From Halichondria panicea (taxonomy: Eukaryota > Porifera > Demospongiae > Suberitida > Halichondriidae): 64,000 bases of DNA. A program made the position numbers and the translations under genes. A model generated the notes under the pieces. The model ran no database searches. It saw only the letters and a list, made by a program, of their open reading frames with translations, and had not been told where the DNA came from. The stretch is from NCBI RefSeq assembly GCF_963675165.1, contig NC_087377.1:6589122-6653121 (forward strand). Direction: 5' to 3'. Shown here one piece after another: positions 45,854 through 57,142 of this stretch. How positions within the stretch are numbered: position 1 is the first letter of the stretch; the number at the start of each line of letters is the position of its first letter.

Positions 45854-47005
45854 TTTGTATTGCAGAGAACTGAGATGGCTGTAAGCTGTCATTTTTGTGT
45901 AATTGTTTAGGTATTCATCTTCACTATACCAAAAGCCTGAGGATAATTATAGGTTATTACAGTCATGCAAACATTAATTGTAGATGAATGACAAAGTTGT
46001 CTCCCATAAAAATTATGATGTGAATAGAAAGGAATGTTTTGAGGTCGCTGTACTGCTAAAGAAGGGTGTGAGATACTCTCATGTACATGTACGTTCACTG
46101 GTAAAACAGTGTGACGTGTATAGGTATCATAATGATATTGATCCAAGAGAGATTGTAGACGATCTAGGAGCTCATTCGAGTCGTACTGTACCTCATCGGA
46201 GCATTATAAAGTGGTAGCATTGGTGGTGGAGCTTGTAGTAAATCACCATATCTTGTATCTATTTCTCCGAGTGGGCTATTGTATGGGTATTTAGGGTGAA
46301 GGGGGTTAGACAGAGGGTTCAGTTGATTGTAGATCATTGCTTTGAGGTGCTCCAATTGCCTGATGTAGGGTACAATGTAGGTTACATGTTGTGCATCATT
46401 CAAATTCGAATTTCGACCATTCTGCAGCTGATGTAGAGCGTTTCCAAACATTGAGTAAGTGTCTTCAATTTGTTTTGTGTTCTGAACTAGGTACATATTG
46501 TTGCCTCCATTCGGTGTATTGGTAGGAGGTGGTGTTACAGTATTCTGTGTGCCTAATGGCGGACCATTTGTTATCTTTCACTGTGTTGGTGGTTGGTACA
46601 GAACTGGCACAGGAGGGAGGAATGGGAATCGATTGTATGGAAGCGCATTATACAGGGAGTATCCAAGTCCTGGTATTAGGTAAGGACCTCCTTGCCAGTT
46701 GTTTGTATTGGCAACTTTCCGACTGGAACTTGATTTCCAGGTGTATTGACTTGTTTCTTGTTTTTGTTTCCTGTTGGTTTGTGTTCCAGTGTATGCGTAA
46801 CAGTGTTCGCATTACCTTTAATGCTATGAACTTTATTCTGGTAATGTCGTTTCTTGTGTCCGTTGCTGCCTTTGTTTTTCTCGTAGCCAGATTCTAACTG
46901 TTCTTCAAGTTGATTTCTTTTATGCCCTTTCCTAAACTGACGACGACTTCCCAGTTTGCCACGAGAATGGTGATGCTCTTTATAATTATTTTCTTGAGAG
47001 CTTAA

Positions 47006-47869
47006 CCCTTTCCCCGTTTTAATTAAAACAAGAAAATACAGAATAAATAACAATTTTCTTTAAAAATTCATATATCATGAACCATACATTGAAATGACTT
47101 GTAACTATTTCCTACAGGTAGCGCAGACCCCAGAGGTATCTTGACACCATCTTCGTTACCTAGCAACTGACCACCCCCACTAATTAGCAATTGTTTACAA
47201 ACATTCACAATTATGTACACAAATAATATTGTATGAGGGCACAAAGTGGCTAAAGACACTAAATAAGTGTTCTCAATGTTCTCACGGTGACATGGTTCAA
47301 TCAAGATCTGCATAAAGTTCTCTGTGAGGTCGTACCAGCAGACGCCCTTTTCCCGGGAAATGTTTTCTTCACCTACACACAGGTTTACGAGTTCAATGGT
47401 GGCTCATGATGTCCACTGCTGACTAACTAGCCTAAATACAGTTATACTGAAGCCTACAAGACTACATATGCTACTCTAGACTTACCAGATCCAAGAAGTT
47501 TATCAATCGCAAGAGCTTCTTCCTCAGGCCTTCAGGCTCGATATTCTTTAGCTTGAGGTAGCTTCTTATCTAGCTATGATCCCAGTCACTATCCTCTCAC
47601 TCAATAAGGCCATAAGCATTGATATTCTCACTGTGTAGCTGCTCTAGAACCTCACTGAGGTTGTACTACAAACGGTCACTTTTCTTTCGACATTATTGTA
47701 CCAAGTGTACCTCAAGGCAGCATATTAAAGATACCACGTGAAAGAGCAGCTCAATGTGCATGTGCTGGTACCTACAGCGTGCCACATAGCTCCAACACAG
47801 CGTACACAGCAAATTTTTGAAAATTACCACTAGAGTGGCCGTCATATGACGGCTTCAACGGGGAAAGGG
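47006..47869. mobile_element. piggyBac-like non-autonomous element
   Basis: The 13-bp inverted ends CCCTTTCCCCGTT are flanked by TTAA on both sides (47,002-47,005 and 47,870-47,873). CCCTTT ends with a TTAA duplication are the hallmark of piggyBac-type elements. The 864 bp carry no transposase frame. It is inserted in the second copy of the His-rich gene. Confidence 0.8.
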
Positions 47870-48105
47870 TTAAAGGGAGGGTGACACGAAAAAATCAACT
47901 TTTTTATTTTTACATAAATGTGTTCTATTTGGGACCCAGATGCATGTTATAAAGATTGAAATATTTTAATTAATTATTGATGAAGTTACAGAAGGTTTAG
48001 TGAGGCAGATTAGCATCCTGTCTAACATACTTCCTGTTGTGGTTGAATGTGGGCGCGGCTACTACGTGATGTCATAGAAGGAATAGCAACTCAACTGTAG
48101 CTATT

Positions 48106-48735
48106 ATGGTCAACAGATTGTAACTGCTGGGTGCTCAAACACTCCTAGTGATAAAGTAAGCTTGTTTAAGTTTCCCAAGGATGCTGGATTAAAAAAAAGT
48201 GAGAAAAGCAAGTTCAATGAACAAGAGCCCAGTGTATGGAAGGCCACTGATCACTCCTTCGTTTTGTAGTGAACATTTTACTGATGACAGCTTTGAAATT
48301 AACTCAGCTCTTACTTGGCCTGAAGAAAAGAAGGCGCTGAAACCTGAAAATGTCCCAACAATATTTCATCAATCACCCCAAACAGATCACGAAATTGGTC
48401 ATAAGAGAAGAGCAAAGGGAGTGGCATCGGAAGAAGAAGAGGAGTTGTAGAGAAAAGGCAACGGCATGAGATAAAGGTGCTGTCAATTCTTGCATTTTGT
48501 AAGCTTAACCAGTACAGATTGTCAATCAAATTATTGCTCGACCCTCACACCTTCCAACTGGCTTCTGCTGAAGTCGAACCAGATGATGAACCTAGTCCTA
48601 AATACAACCATGTATCAGTGCAAGCCTGTGTTCAAGTTAGCCAAAGAAATGTGCGTACTCAAGTATTGCCAAAAACAAGCGCTAAGGGTAAAAGCTCTAC
48701 TGGATCTTCACTGATACCTACCAGCCTATTATAAG
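48106..48735 (+). pseudogene. THAP-domain protein fragment inside the transposon
   Basis: It starts just inside the left inverted repeat with MVNR. In shifted frames it reads AGCSNTPSDKVSLFKFPKDA, WKATDHSFV, then CSEHFTDDSFE and LKPENVPTIF. These are the C2CH zinc-binding cysteines, the CxxHF pair and the AVPTIF-type closing motif of a THAP DNA-binding domain. One frameshift near the start and one before CSEHF break the frame. Further on (48,560-48,735), VSVQACVQVSQRNVRTQVLP resembles the linker that follows THAP in transposase-derived proteins. Confidence 0.75.
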
Positions 48736-48857
48736 TAGCGATTTTGTAAAACCAGAAAAATCAATTGCCATTGCTCAGCACCAAAGCAGATTCATCACCC
48801 CTGACCATTAAAGTATACATTTGCTATCATTTTTCATGTTCGTATGACAGTTTATAT

Positions 48858-49581
48858 TTATATTGTTGAATTTGACACTTGTGGATATTTAAATCCAGCA
48901 TAGTTAGCAGAAGGGAAACTTGTCCTGATTTGGTTTACAGCGCAGCTTGATAGTACTACCCTCATTTTCCGACCAAAGCCATCCCCAACACCAACCAACA
49001 AGTTGCCGATAAGCAATGAACCGGTAACGCCTACGAATTAAATACATGGCTTATAATTCAGTAACACTTTATACTCATGGATGTGCTTCTCTTCAGGATC
49101 ACCGTAATGATATCTGTAGTTAGAGTATGCTGTTTGAAGTACCCACACATCGAGGCACACCGGTGTGAATCCTTCATGGTCAGTTATGCAACTTATATCA
49201 GTGTGATTTTCTTCCTTCTTCTCGACGACACTTTCCACTTCACAGCAACATACACACTCTCTTCCCGTTGGCATTATAACACAGTTTCCACGCTCCATGA
49301 CACCTGAATAGATTACATGCTTGTTTATGTGCATTTTTGTATGAAGCACATGCATACCAATGTCTGTTGAGGAGTCTCTCTTCACCTTCAGAGTCATCAT
49401 CATCATCTTCTCCTCCTGGTTCTGTGTCTAATGGTACATGGTGTGTCACTCTCTTCAGGCTCAAACCTGTAGGGCTCAATTGTTTCTTGATTACTTCCAT
49501 GTTCTGAAACTTCTGACACATCATTTCAACAGAAGAGCTTAGAACACCAGAACTACCACTGTCATCACTGCTTGAACTCAT
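48858..49581 (-). pseudogene. P2X7 C-terminal (ballast)-like gene inside the transposon
   Basis: ATG at 49,579-49,581, just inside the right inverted repeat, opens a Ser/Asp-rich leader (MSSSSDDSGSSGV) followed by EGEERLLNRHW. After an intron come GNCVIMPTGRECVCCCEVE, CITDHEGFTPVCLDVWVL and HEYK. After a second intron come YRFIAYRQLVGWCWG and, one frame over, VVLSSCAVNQIRTSFPS. The Cys-rich order matches the P2X purinoceptor 7 intracellular domain, which also exists as stand-alone genes in invertebrates. Two single-base frame breaks (near 49,300 and 48,965) make this copy defective. Confidence 0.7.
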
Positions 49582-50457
49582 AGTTGCTACAATAACTGTT
49601 CCTTCTATGACATCACGTAGTAGTCGCGCCCACATTCAACCACAACAGGAAGTATGTTAGACAGGATGCTAAATCTGCCTCACTAAACCTTCTGTAACTT
49701 CATCAATAATTAATTAAAATATTTCAATCTTTATATCATGCATCTGGGTCCCAAATAGAACACATTTATGCAAAAATAAAAAAGTTGATTTTTTCGTGTC
49801 ACCCTCCCTTTAATTCCTTATCTGATTTTTTGTGGTGGTGATGATGTCTGTAGTCTGCGTTTTCTTCACTGGTTGAACCACGTGCAGAGGCTGCAACTAA
49901 TTTTGTATTTTCATCAACATACTGACTTTGTGAGAACTTTTCCAGCTGATTACTTGCACCTCTCATATTGTTGTTGTTGATTGCTGCAGTTAGCTCCAGT
50001 CCTTTGTTGGTGTATCTACCTTTCGTGGGTCTAGCATAGTTAGGATGCCATTGTGGAGAAGATTCCGAACTTGTAGCTAACACTACTAGAAGATATAACT
50101 TCATTTCGCTCTATTGATCTGACTGACATATACTCTATAGAGCTGCACACTTGCTTGGTTCAGTAATACAGTCATAATTATAGCTGTTGTGAAACAATCA
50201 TATCGAATGACTAATGAAAAATGTTGTTGTTATACTTCCATTCACACTGGATGGGATGTTGACTTACAAACTACTTATTGATCTACTGAATAGCACTTCC
50301 TTTTTGCTAATATTATTATTACTGAGTGTATTAGTTTGTACATTTGTAATAATTATTGTCAGAAGACTTTTCATTATCCCACATGTATCATGATTGTAAT
50401 ACATGCATGTATACACTCTATTTAGTTTTCGCTATGAGTTAGTTCGAGTTAGTTTCC

Positions 50458-51573
50458 TCACCCCCATGGGTTAAGATTTGCTAACATGTCGTAGGGCACA
50501 AAAAAGAAATGACGACTTTTTACAGCCGGTGACTGACCAGCCGGTGGCTGACTTGGCTCTTGTTTTGCTGTGTACTTACATTCAAACATCTGCCATGCTC
50601 TATCCCTAGGCCTGTGTATAGAACATGTATGTGTATATAGCAATGCATGGTACCTCATTTATTACAGATGTTACATTTCGTACTGTATATTATTATGGTC
50701 AGCTCATTGCTCATTGCTGAGATTGAATTCTTGACGCATATAGTAAATTTATGTGTGCATACCTATTATTGATGTGTTGTAAACTGTGAAGTCCTACAAT
50801 CGCTCCTTCCTTGAACGTTTCGTAGTCCAACTGTGACGCATATATGTTTAGCTTCTTCGTCTTTTTGCAGTCGGTAGTGGTATAACCTGGAGCCTGACAG
50901 CACTTTAGTCTCCATCTTCTGTCCTCTTTGGCATTTAAATGCACACTCTATATAGTTGTAGTAAGTAGTTAATAGCGAGATGCAACTGACATTAACAACA
51001 ATAGACTGGTAAAAAAAGTTCGTCACTCCAGTAGCTTGTACCTTAATTCCAGTCAAGACGAAGTTGGCTGGACACTTTTTGTCAATAGGTCCTCCCCACT
51101 TATTGATAAATGGAGTCCAGCTGCAGTCGCTCATAGGTTTATTGGCCACCTTACGACAGTCCCACTTCCATCTCCTGCCGTCTCTCCTCCAGTAACTGAA
51201 GACGCTCTTCACTCTATACAGAGCCTCTCCATTATTGTTGCTGCACTCAACAGAGAGTGGACCGCCTCCTTTGTTATCCCACTTCTGCTGGTTCTGTTTC
51301 TCAACATTTATCATTTTCTGTGTAAACTAGATATACATGCATGTGCACCAAATTAATAGCTGCAATAATAATTATGTGCAGGATTTTTTGTGATTGTAAG
51401 CATAATTATTCCCATGTAATTTTAGGACTTACTTTGTCATCATGATCATCTTCTTCCAAGATAGAAGCTAGATCTATCTTTCTCTGTGCTTGTACATCTT
51501 GTTCTTTATCTGCGTTGCTTTTTAAAGCCAAACATGTCAGAACAATAACCAAAAGCGTAATGCAGAGATTCAT
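50458..51573 (-). CDS. Secreted dermatopontin-domain protein G (tandem duplicate of E)
   Basis: Four exons: 51433-51573, 51042-51317, 50763-50947, 50458-50605; 750 nt, 249 residues, phases consistent. It has the same order as E: signal peptide (MNLCITLLVIVLTCLALKSN), acidic linker, DERM domain with RDGRRWKWDC, CPANFVLTGIK and CCQAPGYTTTDC, then the DRAWQMFEC exon and a short tail. Differences from E are in-frame: one extra Gly in the RRW region and a 15-bp insertion adding five residues (around SQPPAGQSPAVKS) in the tail. A 6-bp insertion at the last acceptor creates two AG sites 6 bp apart, both in frame. The absence of frame breaks argues for continued function. Confidence 0.87.
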
Positions 51574-51797
51574 TATTTCTCACTGTTAATACGTCTATTA
51601 AATTTGATCATGGGTTTCGTATTAGCAATAGGATATGCATGACATTGTGTGTATAGTTCCTGTTCCTAACTGAAAGTTAAGTTTATGGTTCATGACTGTT
51701 GATTAATTAAGTGATGTTTGCATGATATATGCATAATTATAATAATTTTATAATACTCCAAAATTCATTGTGAAATCTATGGCATTTTACAGTTTAT

Positions 51798-51990
51798 TAC
51801 CGTATACCGGGTAATTTTTGTTGGTGCAAATTTTCGTATAAAGTATATACTATTTGTACAGCTCAGGATGTGACGTTGAATCTATTGCGGTAGGATAATT
51901 TCGTAGTTTTAATTTTCGTATAATAATTATACTCTCCAATAAGAAATATACGAAAATTTCCACCATATGAAAATAACCCGCTATAGGGTA
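51798..51990. repeat. MITE, TACCGTATAGCGGG family, duplication unit 2
   Basis: Left TACCGTATACCGGGTAATTT, right AAATAACCCGCTATAGGGTA. It is the duplicate of 43,848-44,068 with an internal deletion of about 30 bp and a changed right tip, so it decayed in place after duplication. Confidence 0.85.
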
Positions 51991-52080
51991 TTTATAATAA
52001 TTAGCACAAATGCAATGTTCGTATATTCTAGCAATACGGACCTTGCTTATAGCCATAAGGTCATTACTATATCAGTTCAG

Positions 52081-53791
52081 TCAGTCCTCTAGCGAGGAGG
52101 AGCCCTTTCTTGCTAATTCCCTAAGCAATCCTTCGATAGAGTTCTCCTGAACCTTCTGTCTCTCTTTTGCATTCGGCCTATTTAGTGGTGCACTGTACTT
52201 CATTCCACTTTCCCCTTTATTCACCCCAGGTATTGGTACATCATAGTGCAGGTCAGCTGGCGTTTTTGAGTTCTCTGATGGCAGTTGCACATGATAGTGT
52301 GTCCTTTGCGGAGGTTTAGGGGGTTCGGTGTAGCGAATTTTGGGTGCTCCCATATCAGGTCTTGGATATACAGTGAACAGTCCAGGGGTATTCCCTTTAG
52401 GTGGATAGATGTGAATGTGTCGCTCGTGGGATTGTTTAGGGATGGTTTGCTTGTATTGTAGACTGTAAGGGGGTGAATGTTTATTGAAACGACGAGACGA
52501 ATCAAAACGGGGAATAATCGTAATTATGTGACCAGCATTGCTTGATGGGGAAGTAGTTGCAGATTTTTTCTCATGCTTTGAAGAGAGGTCTGGATGTTTA
52601 CTGGTACCTGGTGGCACTGGAAGTAATCTAGGTGGCCTGTTTCGTTTACGATTGACTAAACTCTCGTCTTTTTGTACAACATGTGTCATTTTGTTCACTT
52701 TCCTATCTCCCCTCATTGGATCGACCTCTATTGTGTAGTCACCCTCATTCGTCGTTGGGCTAGAATAAGTAGTGTACGTATGACTCTTATGCTCTGAAGA
52801 CGGAGGAGGACTTGGCTTCTTCATATCAAGTACGATGTTGTAGGAGTGACGGTCATTAGGGGGATGGTTTGGTGGATTTTGATCTTTAATCAAAGGCAGA
52901 TTTTGAGTTTCTTGGGTACATTTTGGCGGTCCAAAGTTACATTCGAAAACTTGCCACATACGGTCACTATAATAAGAGAATGACACACATTTATTCAGTG
53001 TAGTTTAATAGTTGCCAAAAGTGACATTGTATAAACACGTAATTTATGATGCATGTTTTGATGTCAAAGGCACTTACTTTTTGGGATTTTCCAGGCTTTG
53101 AATACCCACGAACACTGATGGTTCAGCTCCCTCAAGGCTTGCTTTATAGTCTATATTCCCATGGTAACTGTTTAACTTCTCAGAGACTCCGCAACTTTTT
53201 GTGATGTGTCCACGAGCTTTACAACATTTTACTTTCCACTTGCGGTCACCTTTAGACCCGTGAGTCCTACTCTTTACTCCCGCCATGACCTTATTCTTTG
53301 GACAAATGAAGCTGATTGGTCCATTCCGTTTGTTTACTTCTTTGCTCCATTCACAATCAGTTAGTGCCACTTCACGCTTAGTAACACCACGACAGTCCCA
53401 TTTGTACTGGCGATCATTGTTCTTTTTGCTAAACTTGCTTCTCACTCGAACCAAAGCTTCTCCTTTTTCAGTATCACAGTCCACCTTCAGAGGACGGTTG
53501 AGATTGTTGTCCCATTTAATCAAACTCTTGTCACTCTCTTCCTCGCTCTGTGAATGGCTACTCTGCAGCTAGGGAGAAATCAATTATTTTTGTGCTTAGC
53601 TTTCCATTATAGGCTAGACAATCTCTTAATGTGTTATTACTCACCTCAGCCACCTGATGTGAATTTCTTCCCATTATGTCCTGTTGTTCTTGCAGTCTCA
53701 GAAGTCTGTTAACTACCTCCATGTTAGTGAGCTGTGCTATTCCGAAACCTAATAGAGCTGCCATTACACACATTCGTGCAACGAGCTCCAT
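52081..53791 (-). CDS. Secreted DERM protein with long Pro/His tail (H)
   Basis: Three exons: 53645-53791, 53078-53568, 52081-52966; 1,524 nt, 507 residues, phases consistent. A signal peptide (MELVARMCVMAALLGFGIAQ) is followed by a short helix-forming stretch (NRLLRLQEQQDIMGR) and a DERM domain about 60-220: KWDNNLNRPLKVDC, NDRQYKWDC, CEWSKEVNKRNGP, CPKNKVMAGVKSRTHG, GDRKWKVKCC and, on the last exon, DRMWQVFEC. The last exon continues without a break into a 285-residue tail rich in Pro, Lys, Ser and His. The tail has three His-strand motifs (RHIHIYPP, THYHVQLP, DLHYDVPIP) and a Leu-rich end (SIEGLLRELARKG). The tail is disordered apart from these. The product is probably an extracellular matrix protein. 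The duplicate at 44,157-45,853 is broken, so this is the working copy. Confidence 0.88.
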
Positions 53792-54109
53792 TTTGTATTG
53801 CAGAGAACTGAGATGCCTGTAAGCTGTCGTTTTTGTGGATCTATAATGAGTTACATGTGCACTCAGTGTAAATGTTTAGGAATGCATACATTCATCTTCA
53901 CTATACCAAAAGCCTGAGGATAATTATGGGTTATTACAGTCATGCAAACATTAATTGTAGATGAATGACAAAGTTGTCTTTCATAAAAATTATGATGTGA
54001 ATAGAAAGGAAATCATAATATCCTAATTGAAGCTGCTTCAATTGTTGGATCACAATACCATCAAACGTTGTACAGTAACAATCAGTTGTGCTATTTTGTT
54101 GAGCCTATT

Positions 54110-56713
54110 CTAACTGCTAAGTGGTTCAGTATTTCTAGAATACAATCTATTGAGTGCTTCAATATATTCCATTTTGTCATCCTTTTTTGGTGCACCTGGG
54201 GCTTCGGCAGGTATTAGGCTAACCACTGATTTAGAATAATTCGGTCGCTCAATAGTAGTGTGATCTCTTGTTTTGATCCTTTGATCAGTTTTGATTCTAG
54301 GAATGTCGGACTGGACATTCAAATTCTTTGGGAGCCTAGAAAGTAACTGGTTAATTTTGTGTACCAAACGCTTTTGATCCAAAGTTTTCCCGGTGGGCCG
54401 CATCTCTTGATGTGATGTATGTCGAGTGTGCATTTCTGTATTTTTTATTGGAAGCTGATCTGCTGTGTGTTGATTTCGGAAATTCGTGCCCCCAGGGTGC
54501 ATGCTCTCCTTATTGTAACTTTCTGGTAGATGAATGTGCACATTCAGAGGTCTTTCGAGATTTTGCTCACCAAGAATTCTCTTCAAACTGCTGTAAGCGT
54601 CATTGTTATTGTGTATCTCTATAGGAATATGAGGGTTCACAGGGCTCTTCAATGACATAGTCGGTACATGGGAATGAAGATGATGCGCAGCAATAGTTAA
54701 TAATGCCTCCTGTAATATTTTTCTGTCCTCATTAGGCAAGCTTTTTTGTAAACTACTAATTCTGTAAAAAGCGTTAAGCCAGTTGGGACTAGTTATGTCT
54801 TGTTGAGGTAGTGATATAAGTGGAGGATATGTTGGATGGAAGAAGTCGTAAGTCTGTTTTGGATAACTGAATTCAGCATTTTGTGGATGGAGTGTGATAC
54901 CCCTGAGCAATTGAAATGGTGTCTGAGGCATTCCAAGAAATCTGTTGTATGAATAATATGGAGACGATATTCTGCTGTCTAGAGCTGAATAAAATGGTGC
55001 CATGTATTGAGGGTGCTGAAATAGATTTGTAGGATTGGAATTCGGACCTACAGGGGCTATCTGGGGTCCATTCATAGGTTGTGATGGTGTAATCGGTGGT
55101 GAACTCTCCATGTAATTTGTTGCGGTTGGAGTTGATAGTAGACGTGGTTGTCTTTGTATTGGAACTGGCCATGGTCTCAGTAGACCAGGTGTTGTCAGCC
55201 ATGGATTGTTCTCAGTCGGTGTAGGGAAATATGCCCGGCTGTTCGATCTTATATTAGGAATCACTGGCCTTGGTAATCCAGGACTTGGAGCAACCATTGT
55301 GTTCGATATTGGTGAGGGAGGTGGTTTCTGGTTAGATTGTTGTTTTGATTCGTGGGGCTTAGATTCAACTGTGTCTGCTACTGGTACATGGTTGTGACGA
55401 TGATAATGAGCACGAGGATGATGCCTATGTTTATGTGGTTTTCTTTCATACTTAGAATCAATATCTTCATTTTCTTTATGGGGATGCCTCATCTTGTGAG
55501 CAAAATGTTTTTCATGCCTTGTACGATGGTTGTCCTGCTGAAAATGACTCTTATGATGGTGATTATGATGCTTAAATTCACTCAAACTCGACCTACTGTG
55601 ATGGTGGTGCCTATGAGTAGAAATTCCCCTCCCAAAATGCTGCTGCTGTTCATGTTTTAATTTCGATTCGGGTTGACTCTCTTCTTTGTGTACAGTTTGT
55701 TTTCGACTTTTACGCTTATGTTTCCTTTTCTTGTTACCTCTTGAGCGTATGCTATTACACTTGTACTTGCAACTTTTCTGGTTAGCATAGGAGCATTGCA
55801 ATATTTTCCACTCCCTATCTCTGCGGAAATGAGAAAAGTTGTCAAAATCAATACAATACTGAGTCAAAATTGTGTTGCTCAAAGTTATTGCCTAAGCCAA
55901 TTAGGTCATAATTATCAACTTACTTGAGTGACTCCCGGTTTATTTCACTAGCCAGACCGGTCATCACACCAGGATCCGAACACTCATCCTTAGAAGTGTA
56001 GAAGAAGGGTTTCCCAAATTTGTTGATAGACTCAGAAATTTTGCATGCTCTTGTGAAATGATTATTGGCTCGGCAACATTTGATCTTCCATTTTCTATCT
56101 TGCTTTTTAGGATTATAGGTGCTACTAATTCCATTAATAACGAAGTTCGATTGGCACATAAAGAGCAAGCTACCTTGAAATTCATTAATCTCATTGCTCC
56201 ACGTACAGTCTGTCATGGGTTCCGTAGCAACACTGTGGCATTGCCATAAGTATTGACGGTCTTTTTCTTTGGCATGGAACTCACTTCGCACTTGAAAAAT
56301 ACCTTCACCATTCTTTTCGTCACACTCAAGGTTCAATGGTTGTCCTAACTGGTTATTCCACTTATCTTTGGCAGTATTAAACAGTTGGTTGTTCTTATTC
56401 TTTTGCTGTATTGTCTTTTGCTGTATTGGATTGCCGTTATATGTGAAATTACAGAGCACTACTGATGTATTACTATCTATTATTATGCTGAAAATTATAA
56501 GTGGGGCCTCAATAGATGTATAGTAATTAATATAACTTTGTTGAAATAGTACGAAATATAGTTTACTAATAATCTAGAGTCCTGTCTAAGAGTATGAACA
56601 TCATTAATTACCTTCTGTGGTTTTTTTGAAGATGTAAGTTTAAATGCATCTACACTCCAGCAAGTCCAAGTCAATGCCAACACTGCTAGTACTACATGCA
56701 ACTTCATTCTCAT
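54110..56713 (-). CDS. Secreted DERM protein with long His-rich tail (I)
   Basis: Three exons: 56612-56713, 55924-56420, 54110-55820; 2,310 nt, 769 residues, phases consistent. There are two in-frame ATGs (56,711-56,713 and 56,705-56,707); either gives a signal peptide (MKLHVVLAVLALTWTCWSVD). A second acceptor 15 bp into exon 2 is also usable. The DERM domain is about 50-208: KWNNQLGQPLNLEC, KDRQYLWQC, CTWSNEINEFQGS, CQSNFVINGISS, QDRKWKIKCC, then DREWKILQC on the tail exon. The 560-residue tail has a basic stretch (KKRKHKRKSRKQ), dense His clusters (HRHHHHSR, HHNHHHKSH, HKHRHHPRAHYHRHNH), a Pro/Asn/Tyr-rich middle, His strands (HIPIEIHN, NVHIHLPES) and a Leu-rich end (KINQLLSRLPKNL). It has the same plan as H and the same His and middle regions as the tail-only gene at 40,453, linking the two. 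It lies just outside the tandem duplication. Confidence 0.87.
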
Positions 56714-57014
56714 TTTCCAGCTGCAGAAGTCACTGTGAGTGCATGTGAAAGTAGATCAGTAATCCAACACCAGTGTATGCAAACATTAAACATGACACAT
56801 CCTCATGCAGTAGTCTATATATAGATGTTGGGTATAGGTAATTGTGCTGCATGCATTTTTTTGGTGAGAATTTTGCAGGCACCTGCTTAATGAAGTAAAA
56901 AAAGTCAGTGCTCAGTGTAGTATAAAGTATTTGTACTGACATGATTTATCTGTGAATTCATTGTTTAGCACATTAATTTTTGCTGAAATTCTGCTAAATT
57001 CTGCTCAAGTTGTG

Positions 57015-57142
57015 TATCAGGAGCCCGCCCATAAATAAGAAGGAGCAGCTAACTTCAACGTATGCTCAGCGGTCATATAACCACTTACAAAACGTGATCC
57101 CCGTAGTCAGCCACTCCTTCTCTTATTTATGGGCTCCTGATA
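57015..57142. repeat. Short hairpin element
   Basis: Arms of about 35 bp: TATCAGGAGCCCGCCCATAA on the left and an inverted copy ending TTATGGGCTCCTGATA on the right, separated by about 60 bp. The rest of 56,714-57,730 has no gene. It holds the divergent upstream regions of gene I (minus) and the glycosyltransferase (plus). Confidence 0.75.

Larger units (their letters stand above)
47874..49809. mobile_element. Kolobok-like element with about 210-bp terminal inverted repeats
   Basis: The ends begin AGGGAGGGTGACACGAAAAA on the left and the inverted form on the right, flanked by TTAA (47,870-47,873 and 49,810-49,813). The inverted repeats run about 210 bp each (47,874 to about 48,083; about 49,600 to 49,809), with only about four differences by eye. 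Inside are a THAP-domain gene (plus) and a P2X7-like gene (minus), converging. TTAA duplication plus THAP fits the Kolobok superfamily; no full DDE transposase is seen, so this is an internally deleted copy. Confidence 0.8.
46030..50104 (-). pseudogene. Second copy of the His-rich gene, split by two transposons
   Basis: 49,814-50,104 carries the N-terminus (MKLYLLVVLATSS, six codons shorter in the signal peptide). About 47,001 down to 46,030 carries the rest of the homologous region. The gap between them is 2.8 kb of transposons. There are also single-base frameshifts (for example near 46,170 and 46,700), a 105-bp in-frame deletion at about 46,319, and loss of the C-terminal 110 or so residues at the duplication breakpoint near 46,030. 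It is non-functional. Confidence 0.88.
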
